DNA from: an uncultured Clostridia bacterium
GTDB lineage: Bacteria; Bacillota; Clostridia; TANB77; CAG-508
Length of the DNA: 10,922 nt
NCBI GenBank assembly: GCA_904419095.1
Contig: CAJFQT010000088.1
Span: forward strand, 1 to 10,922
Direction of reading: 5' to 3'
In this document: piece by piece, positions 1-4,866 of the stretch
How the letters are laid out: the number at the start of each line of letters is the position of its first letter
Position numbering within the stretch: position 1 is the stretch's first letter
Program-made: the position numbers and the translations under genes
Notes under the pieces: model-generated
What the model was told of the DNA's origin: nothing
Seen by the model: the letters and a program-made list of their open reading frames with translations, nothing else
Databases searched by the model: none

Positions 1-1
1 C

Positions 2-101
2 GTCCGAAAGGTTGATATATAAATATTTTTTGTCAAAAACATATCTGTGGTCTACCTATGGGTCTTTGACAAAAAAATATTTATATATCAACCTTTCGGA
101 C
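2..101. repeat. Long hairpin: 36-bp inverted repeat with 27-nt loop
   Basis: The arms 2-37 and 65-101 are exact reverse complements except for one extra A in the A-tract of the right arm. The outer ends read GTCCGAAAGG and CCTTTCGGAC. The loop (38-64) has no coding content. A stem this long is larger than a normal intrinsic terminator and has no T-tract after it, so a small non-autonomous palindromic element is more likely. The A/T-tract of the arms (AAATATTTTTT type) recurs in the neighbouring element at 135-390, which may mean the two are related or may only reflect AT-richness. The element may extend left of the window. Confidence 0.75.
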
Positions 102-134
102 TACTCTACAAAATTTAGTCTTAATAGTAACTCG

Positions 135-390
135 AAATCAGAAGGCAAGAAATAACTTAGTCAGCGTTAAGAGGTATGTGTAAAAAATATTTATGGAACG
201 ACGAGTGTGCCGTGGAATTGCTGTACACCTTCTTAGACTAGAATAAATGAGGAAGCGTAAAGGATGTAACGAGAGGCTCGTTTGTTCTAAGCTTAGAAGG
301 CGTAAGCAATGTAACAAGCCGAGGAGTGGAATAAATATTTTTTACACATACCTCTGGGAGCGGGCCACACACCCAAAAGCCTTCTGATTT
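135..390. repeat. Nested concentric inverted repeat, candidate MITE or structured RNA
   Basis: Outer arms 135-146 and 379-390 are a perfect 12-bp inverted repeat (AAATCAGAAGGC). After exactly 24 unpaired bases on each side, a perfect 23-bp inverted repeat follows (171-193 with 332-354). Inside it, ATTGCT 217-222 can pair with AGCAAT 305-310. A 24-nt arm at 228-251 then pairs with 277-300, with three mismatches and two positions that are G-U pairs only if the plus strand is transcribed. The apical part can form AACGAG-AGG-CTCGTT (268-282). Two imperfect copies of a GCGTAA-N4-ATGTAAC motif lie at 256-270 and 300-315. No ORF is credible here. All arms share nearly the same centre (262.5-264). 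Identity is not recognised. Confidence 0.7.
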
Positions 391-417
391 AGAATTGCAA
401 ATTAAATAAGCTAAGTT

Positions 418-1266
418 TTATGTTATAAATATATTACATATTATTATTCCGATTGTTTGAATAATAAATAAATTTAAAATATTTGATGTAAATAGATTGT
501 TTGTTGCTTCAACTACTCCTAATATTTGATTTGTTTCGGATTTTTTGTAATGTCTTTGTGATTCGAAGAAGGTTATTAATTCTGGTATACTTGTGATAAA
601 ACCTAGTAAAATTCCAATAATAACTTCTGAAATGTTAAAATATTTAGACATATTTTCTAATGTTTCACCAAGTTCGTTTCCTACAAAATATAATAAAATT
701 CCTGAAATGATTAGTGATAAAACATAAATATATGTTTTTTTGTTACTTTTTATTTCTTCTTTTTCTTTGTTTTGTTCGTTTAGTAGAAGTTCATTTTCAA
801 CATTTTTTAAATATTTTTTATGATATATAATATTTATTGTGATAAATGTTATAGCTAATAATATGAATAATGGCACTAAGTATAAATTCATATCTGCATC
901 TACATTTAATAAAATTATCGGTATTACAATTGTAATTATTACTAATAAAATATCTACTTTTATGGCTTTATTTTTTATTTCTTTTATATTTTTATTTATA
1001 ATTATTGAAAAAATATATTGAATAAAATTTATTATATTTGAACTTAAAATATTAAATATGCTGGCATTTATTAATCCTGTAAAACTTGATATACTAACTG
1101 TTAATAATTCTGGAATAGATGTTGCATATCCTGCAATGTTTCCTATTACATTTGATTTTAGTTTAAGATTTTCTGCTAATTTTCTTAAAGAATTTACTAG
1201 GATATATTTAGATATTAAAACAATTAAACTGGAATATATTATAAATTTTATAATTTCTATTATCAT
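418..1266 (-). CDS. Sodium/calcium exchanger family membrane protein (CaCA-like)
   Basis: This is a 282-residue integral membrane protein with about eight to ten hydrophobic segments. It carries two copies of the exchanger alpha-repeat signature: ATSIPEL at about 48-54, followed by an N-rich helix ending SSNIIN, and TSIPEL at about 225-230, followed by ATNNLFTSNILN at 254-265. In the CaCA family (YrbG-like) the acidic residue of each repeat binds the cation, and both glutamates are present. A charged Lys/Glu-rich loop (about 150-178) separates the halves. The family exchanges Ca2+ or another cation against Na+ or H+ across the cytoplasmic membrane; the ion here cannot be told. A TTG codon at 1284 would add six residues, but the ATG at 1266 has GAGGT (1274-1278) seven bases upstream, so that start is preferred. 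It is transcribed alone, away from the DUF1653-serS operon. Confidence 0.8.
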   Translation of the reverse strand: MIIEIIKFIIYSSLIVLISKYILVNSLRKLAENLKLKSNVIGNIAGYATSIPELLTVSISSFTGLINASIFNILSSNIINFIQYIFSIIINKNIKEIKNKAIKVDILLVIITIVIPIILLNVDADMNLYLVPLFILLAITFITINIIYHKKYLKNVENELLLNEQNKEKEEIKSNKKTYIYVLSLIISGILLYFVGNELGETLENMSKYFNISEVIIGILLGFITSIPELITFFESQRHYKKSETNQILGVVEATNNLFTSNILNLFIIQTIGIIICNIFIT

Positions 1267-1381
1267 CTTTTTTACCTCAATCAAACTTATTACTCGGCCC
1301 TAATTCTATAAAGAAGTTCTATACTACGTTGAACAGTAACCAATCAAATAATTTTTATTTTATCTTATTATTTCCAATTTA

Positions 1382-1410
1382 TTGCCATTTATGAAAAAAT
1401 ATAGTATACT
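1382..1410 (+). promoter_or_regulatory. Sigma-A type promoter for DUF1653-serS
   Basis: TTGCCA (1382-1387) and TATACT (1405-1410) are separated by exactly 17 bases. Transcription should begin near 1417, giving a leader of about 40 nt. That is too short for a T-box, so serS does not appear to be tRNA-responsive through this leader. Confidence 0.75.
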
Positions 1411-1422
1411 GTTACTATATTT
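1397..1422. promoter_or_regulatory. Operator-like dyad over the -10 box
   Basis: AAATATAGTA (1397-1406) and TACTATATTT (1413-1422) are perfect 10-bp inverted arms around a 6-bp spacer. The dyad spans the -10 hexamer and the expected transcription start, the usual place for a repressor site. AT-richness raises the chance of coincidence, but the arms contain the non-trivial TAGTA/TACTA core. Confidence 0.45.
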
Positions 1423-1457
1423 AGATTTAAAAACTTATATAGATAGGAGTGATTCGA

Positions 1458-1718
1458 ATGGACGAAGTTAAAATAGGACGTGTATACCGTCATTTTAAAG
1501 GTAATTATTATTTTGTAGAAAATATTGCTTATGATTCGGAAAATAAAGAAAGAATGGTTGTATATAAACCTTTATACTATAGAGAAGATGGTCGTAAAAT
1601 TTGGGTTAGACCTGAAAAGATGTTTTTAGAAGAAATTCCAGAAAGACCTGATAATATAACTGGTCAAAAACATAGATTTGAATTAGTTGATGAAATTGAA
1701 AAAAATTATATACAATAA
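1458..1718 (+). CDS. DUF1653 domain protein
   Basis: This 86-residue cytosolic protein matches the small DUF1653 family by its pattern: YRHFKGN at 10-16, VVYKPLY at 34-40, WVRPEKMF at 49-56 and a final RFELV at 73-77. The fold is thought to be a compact beta-rich domain; no function is established for the family that I can cite. The ATG at 1458 is chosen over the in-frame GTG at 1449 because AGGAG (1445-1449) is eight bases upstream of the ATG and the GTG lies inside that ribosome binding site. It is followed after 42 bases by serS on the same strand with no terminator between, so the two are probably co-transcribed. The full family length is present. Confidence 0.88.
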   Translation: MDEVKIGRVYRHFKGNYYFVENIAYDSENKERMVVYKPLYYREDGRKIWVRPEKMFLEEIPERPDNITGQKHRFELVDEIEKNYIQ

Positions 1719-1760
1719 TAGTTTTTCGTTTTCATCTTTTTAAGAAGGAGAGACTTTATT

Positions 1761-3035
1761 ATGATAGATATAAAATTATTAAGAGAAAATCCAGAGCTTG
1801 TTAAAGAAAATATTAAAAAGAAATTCCAAGATGAAAAACTTGTTTTGGTTGATGAAGTTTTGGATTTAGATGTAAAAAATAGAGAAGCTAAATTAAATGG
1901 TGATAATTTAAGATCAGAAAGAAAACTTTTGAGTTCTAAGATTGGCGAACTTATGAAAAATGGTCAAAAAGAAGAAGCTGAAAAAGTTAAATCAGAAGTT
2001 CAAAAGATAAATAAAAAATTAGAGGATAATGAAAAATTAGAAAATGATTATTCTGAGGCAATTAAAGTAAGAATGATGAAAATACCAAATATTATGCATG
2101 AATCTGTTCCAATTGGTAAAGATGATAGTGAAAATGTAGAAATTCAAAAATTTGGTGAACCTATTGTTCCTGATTATGAAATACCATTTCATGGAGAAAT
2201 TTTAGAATCTCTTAATGGATTAGATTTGGATAGTGCAAGAAGAGTTGCAGGTCAAGGTTTTTATTATCTTATGGGAAATGTAGCTAGACTTCATTCTGCT
2301 GTTTTAACTTATGCTAGAGATTTTATGATAAATAAAGGTTTTACATATTGTATTCCTCCATATATGATTAGAAGTGATGTTGTAACAGGTGTTATGAGTT
2401 TTGAAGAAATGGATGCAATGATGTATAAAATAGAAGGTGAAGATTTATATTTAATTGGAACTAGTGAGCATTCTATGATTGGTAAATTTAAAGACCAATT
2501 TCTAAAAAAAGAAAATTTACCATATACAATGACATCTTATTCTCCTTGTTTCAGAAAAGAAAAAGGTGCTCATGGATTAGAAGAACGTGGTGTTTATAGA
2601 ATTCATCAATTTGAAAAACAAGAAATGATTGTAGTTTGTGAACCAGAAGATTCTTGGGATTGGTATAATAAAATGTGGTCTTATACAGTAGAATTTTTTA
2701 GAAGTATGAACATTCCTGTAAGAACACTAGAATGTTGTAGTGGTGACTTAGCAGACTTAAAAGCAAAATCTTGTGATGTTGAAGCATGGTCTCCAAGACA
2801 AAAAAAATACTTCGAAGTTGGAAGTTGTTCTAATTTAACAGATGCACAAGCAAGACGTTTAGGAATAAGAATAAAAGGAGAAAACGGTAATTATTTTGCC
2901 CATACTTTAAATAACACAGTAGTTGCTCCACCTCGTATGCTTATTTCAATAGTTGAAAACAATTATCAACCAGATGGAAGTGTAATAATTCCGGAGGTGC
3001 TAAGACCTTATATGGGCGGTATTGAAAAACTTTAG
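1761..3035 (+). CDS. serS: Seryl-tRNA synthetase
   Basis: This 424-residue class II synthetase charges tRNA-Ser with serine in the cytosol. Residues about 25-105 form the Lys/Glu-rich coiled-coil arm that contacts the long variable arm of tRNA-Ser. The catalytic domain shows the serine-binding TSE (234-236), motif 2 with FRKE (264-267) and HQFEKQE (282-288), SCSN (355-358) and motif 3 with R392 and PEVLRPYMGG (411-420). Length is normal for a bacterial enzyme. AAGGAG precedes the ATG. Several blocks differ from the commonest bacterial form: GTSEHSMIGKF at 233-243 and HTLNNTVVAPPR at 381-392, where most bacteria have an HTLNGSGLAVGR-like string. This suggests a divergent subtype, although all catalytic landmarks remain. 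It is probably the second gene of an operon with the DUF1653 gene. Confidence 0.97.
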   Translation: MIDIKLLRENPELVKENIKKKFQDEKLVLVDEVLDLDVKNREAKLNGDNLRSERKLLSSKIGELMKNGQKEEAEKVKSEVQKINKKLEDNEKLENDYSEAIKVRMMKIPNIMHESVPIGKDDSENVEIQKFGEPIVPDYEIPFHGEILESLNGLDLDSARRVAGQGFYYLMGNVARLHSAVLTYARDFMINKGFTYCIPPYMIRSDVVTGVMSFEEMDAMMYKIEGEDLYLIGTSEHSMIGKFKDQFLKKENLPYTMTSYSPCFRKEKGAHGLEERGVYRIHQFEKQEMIVVCEPEDSWDWYNKMWSYTVEFFRSMNIPVRTLECCSGDLADLKAKSCDVEAWSPRQKKYFEVGSCSNLTDAQARRLGIRIKGENGNYFAHTLNNTVVAPPRMLISIVENNYQPDGSVIIPEVLRPYMGGIEKL

Positions 3036-3074
3036 GAACGTTTGGGACACGTTAACCCCTTCTTTAACCGTTCC
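3035..3074. repeat. Small inverted repeat after serS
   Basis: GGAACG (3035-3040) pairs with CGTTCC (3069-3074), and an inner GTTAA/TTAAC pair lies between. It starts on the last base of the serS stop codon. There is no T-tract directly after it, so it is a poor intrinsic terminator. It could be a worn palindromic repeat or a weak transcript 3' end. Confidence 0.4.
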
Positions 3075-3092
3075 ATCTTCGATGTTTTAAAA

Positions 3093-3121
3093 TTGACATA
3101 ATATTTAAATTGTGTTATACT
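3093..3121 (+). promoter_or_regulatory. Near-consensus promoter inside the start of the following ORF
   Basis: TTGACA (3093-3098, perfect) and TATACT (3116-3121) are 17 bases apart. Transcription should begin near 3128. This is one of the strongest promoters by sequence in the window, yet it overlaps the GTG (3112) that opens the following ORF. Confidence 0.7.
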
Positions 3122-3447
3122 ATGCTACCCTTGGACTAGAAGCAACAGCAGAAGAAGTTGATATTCCATTATCTTCATTTTCTTCTCATCTTGCTTTGAT
3201 TCCTGTATATACTCAACCCGAAATTACGGTAGATGAATATAAGGAATTAATGAAAATAGCTGAAGAGAAGGACGTTTCTGTTGTCATAGTAGTTGACGAT
3301 TTTAGCTATTTTAATGAGTTGGTTTCAGATACTAAATCTCAAAATCCTACTGAAAAAGTGGAAGGATTTTTTTTAGTACTTAATAATATAACAATTTTTG
3401 GTTATATAGATCAAAAAATTTTATTGTTATTTATTGAAGAGCACTAA
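3112..3447 (+). CDS. Unrecognised protein with uncertain start, possibly 5'-truncated
   Basis: The open frame codes up to 111 residues and is bounded upstream by an in-frame stop at 3106-3108. I do not recognise the product. It looks soluble, with alternating charged helices and beta-like stretches (SVVIVV, EGFFLVLNN, ITIFGYI) and a net acidic composition. The GTG at 3112 has no ribosome binding site and lies within a strong promoter, so it is unlikely to be used. An internal ATG at 3250 has AAGGA four bases upstream and would give 65 residues. However, the 46 codons before it also look coding, so a gene that lost its 5' end is equally possible. An intrinsic terminator follows directly, so it forms its own transcription unit between serS and engB. 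Confidence 0.45.
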   Translation: MLYYATLGLEATAEEVDIPLSSFSSHLALIPVYTQPEITVDEYKELMKIAEEKDVSVVIVVDDFSYFNELVSDTKSQNPTEKVEGFFLVLNNITIFGYIDQKILLLFIEEH

Positions 3448-3459
3448 CTACTCTCTTTT

Positions 3460-3493
3460 GCCAGGTTAGATTTCTTGTCTAATCTGGCTTTCT
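3460..3493 (+). terminator. Intrinsic terminator
   Basis: GCCAGGTTAGA (3460-3470) pairs with TCTAATCTGGC (3478-3488) with one G-U pair around a 7-base loop. TTTCT follows. It ends the transcription unit begun at 3093-3121. Confidence 0.8.
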
Positions 3494-3594
3494 AATATAA
3501 AGAACTTTTTAACATTGTCTAAAAGATTTATACTATTGACTTTGAATTTTTTATGTTTCTTAACTTACTAATATAAAAAAGGAGTGATGATTTA

Positions 3595-4182
3595 ATGAAT
3601 ATAAATAATCCCAAATTTGAAATTTCGGCTACTAGCCCTAATCAGTATCCTAAAAACAATTTGCCAGAGATAGTTCTTGTTGGTAAGTCTAATGTTGGAA
3701 AATCTAGTTTTATTAATACTATGATAAATAGAAAAAAATTGGCTAGAACTAGTAGTGAGCCAGGAAAAACTAGACAAATAAATTTTTATAATATTGATGA
3801 TTTGTTTTATTTTGTTGATTTACCTGGATATGGTTTTAGTAAAATGTCTAAGAAAGAACAAGTTATCGTTGGAAAGTTTATAGAAGAGTATCTTTTTAAT
3901 AGAAAAAATATTGTTTTAGTTATTTTTTTGATTGATATAAGACATAATCCTACTGAAAATGATAAACTTATGTATGATTATATCATTCGCTCTGGTTTAC
4001 CTTGTATTATACTTGCAAATAAGGCTGATAAAATTGCTATTACTAAAGTTTCTGAACAAGTTAAAGATTTGCAAAAAAAATTAAATCCTATTGGTGATAT
4101 TCCTACCTTTCCTTTTTCTTCTGAAAGAAAAATTTATCAGAATGATGTTTGGAATTTTATAGATAAGCTCTTAAATTCTTAA
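3595..4182 (+). CDS. engB: Ribosome biogenesis GTPase EngB (YsxC/YihA)
   Basis: This 195-residue TRAFAC-class GTPase assists late assembly of the large ribosomal subunit in the cytosol and is generally essential in bacteria. Motifs in order are G1 GKSNVGKSS at 30-38, G2 around GKT at 57-59, G3 DLPGYG at 75-80, G4 NKAD at 142-145 and the G5-like FSSERK at 174-179. The length is typical. The ATG is preceded by AAAAAGGAG. A TATACT (3529-3534) upstream could be its -10 box, but no convincing -35 element sits at 16-18 bases, so the promoter is left open. The gene stands alone between the terminator at 3460-3493 and the bidirectional one at 4187-4226. In many Firmicutes engB follows lon or clpX; neither is next to it here. 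Confidence 0.96.
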   Translation: MNINNPKFEISATSPNQYPKNNLPEIVLVGKSNVGKSSFINTMINRKKLARTSSEPGKTRQINFYNIDDLFYFVDLPGYGFSKMSKKEQVIVGKFIEEYLFNRKNIVLVIFLIDIRHNPTENDKLMYDYIIRSGLPCIILANKADKIAITKVSEQVKDLQKKLNPIGDIPTFPFSSERKIYQNDVWNFIDKLLNS

Positions 4183-4186
4183 CTCT

Positions 4187-4226
4187 AAAGCCCAAAAGTT
4201 CAATTTTATTAAACTTTTGGGCTTTT
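4187..4226. terminator. Bidirectional intrinsic terminator
   Basis: AAAGCCCAAAAGTT (4187-4200) pairs perfectly over 14 bp with AACTTTTGGGCTTT (4212-4225) around an 11-base loop. T-rich sequence follows on the plus strand. It lies between converging engB and the minus-strand peptide gene, so it can end both. Confidence 0.88.
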
Positions 4227-4237
4227 ATCTATATTAA

Positions 4238-4501
4238 TTAGCAACAACTTTTTTTCTTTTTATTGCAGAAATATAAGATGATTGATAGTATTAAAAGTAA
4301 TGCTAATATAATTGCTAATACAATAATTGCTGGTAGAGATATTAAAATGATTAAAGCTAATGCTGCACCTATTAATAATCCTATTACAAAAGTAAGTGCT
4401 GTAAGAAGAATTACAGATACAATTCCCCAACAGTTAGCTTTTTTATTATCTTTACATTTGCATTTCTTTTCATAACAACAAATTTGATCTTGTGGCTCCA
4501 T
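4238..4501 (-). CDS. Small Cys-rich two-helix membrane protein, function unknown
   Basis: This 87-residue protein is not recognised as a named family. A hydrophilic N-terminus (1-25) holds five cysteines: C8, C9, C14, C16 and C24. Two adjoining hydrophobic segments (about 26-52 and 55-78), separated by SLP, form a helical hairpin, and the C-terminus ends with C79, a KKKK run and the final C86-C87. Both termini would lie on the same side of the membrane, and the positive-inside rule puts them in the cytosol, where cysteines are reduced and could bind metal. A strong GGAGGTGA sits seven bases before the ATG, so translation is likely real. It is last in line after gltX and the DUF951 gene on the minus strand, 75 bases after DUF951, and ends at the shared terminator. 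Confidence 0.75.
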   Translation of the reverse strand: MEPQDQICCYEKKCKCKDNKKANCWGIVSVILLTALTFVIGLLIGAALALIILISLPAIIVLAIILALLLILSIILYFCNKKKKSCC

Positions 4502-4576
4502 TGAAAGTCACCTCCAATATAGTATTGAAATATACTACACTATATATTATGTTTTTAAATTTGCTTTGTTACTTTT

Positions 4577-4762
4577 TTACTTTCCAGTTGTTTCATTTTT
4601 AGTTATTATTTTTAATGCTTTTTGTCTTTCAAGTGTAATTATGTGTCCACATCCTTTGCACTTTAGCTTGAAATCAACTCCTACTCGTGTTAATTCCCAT
4701 AATTTGCTTCCACATGGATGCACTTTTTTTGTTCTTACAATATCTCCTACATTAAACTCCAT
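4577..4762 (-). CDS. DUF951 family protein
   Basis: This 61-residue cytosolic protein fits the small DUF951 family of Firmicutes: FNVGDIVRTKK at 3-13, HPCG at 16-18 with a glycine after the cysteine, WELTRVGVD at 22-30 and CKGCGH at 35-40. C17, C35 and C38, with H16 or H40, look like a zinc site; that is an inference from spacing. The family has no assigned function, though the fold suggests a small nucleic-acid or ribosome-associated beta-barrel. The in-frame GTG (4771) and ATG (4768) are less likely starts than the ATG at 4762, because AGAAG lies about seven to nine bases before the latter and the family starts close to the VGD motif. It lies downstream of gltX across a long palindrome and upstream of the Cys-rich membrane peptide. 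Confidence 0.88.
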   Translation of the reverse strand: MEFNVGDIVRTKKVHPCGSKLWELTRVGVDFKLKCKGCGHIITLERQKALKIITKNETTGK

Positions 4763-4790
4763 TATCATCACTTCTTTTTTATTTTTTAAA

Positions 4791-4861
4791 GGGATTTAGG
4801 GACGGTCCTTAAAATCCCTTCTAGAGGGGATTTTAAGGACCGTCCCTAAACCCTAAATCCC
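4791..4861. repeat. Perfect 24-bp palindromic repeat (GGGACGGTCC type)
   Basis: Arms 4795-4818 and 4827-4850 are perfect reverse complements around an 8-base loop that itself contains CTAG. The left flank GGGATTTAGGG (4791-4801) also has a second complement, CCCTAAATCCC, at 4851-4861, so the right side carries a tandem CCCTAAA. There is no T-tract on either side. From general knowledge, GGGACGGTTC-like palindromes recur in clostridial genomes, sometimes with IS200-like REP transposases; membership here is an inference. It lies in the 104-bp gap between gltX and the DUF951 gene. Confidence 0.85.
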
Positions 4862-4866
4862 TGTCT

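Noticed and set aside
171..354. Phase-variable invertible promoter flanked by 23-bp inverted repeats
   Set aside because: The arms and the 138-bp interior have the right size, but no good promoter is seen inside, the right-hand gene is convergent, and no invertase is in the window. The nested pairing of the interior fits a fold-back element better.
135..390. 6S RNA or another known long-hairpin RNA
   Set aside because: The inner 184-nt span is near 6S size, but the perfect 23-bp terminal helix and the symmetric 24-base internal loop outside it do not fit the 6S open-complex-like fold.
839..1303. Plus-strand ORFs opposite the exchanger gene
   Set aside because: They lie antisense to a protein with clear family motifs, lack ribosome binding sites and are short AT-rich by-products.
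1331..1418. Inverted AACAGTA / TACTGTT pair between the divergent genes
   Set aside because: The 7-bp arms are about 70 bases apart in AT-rich sequence, which is within chance expectation.
4791..4861. Ordinary intrinsic terminator of gltX
   Set aside because: The stem is strong but neither strand has a T-tract right after it; a terminating role is possible but not shown.
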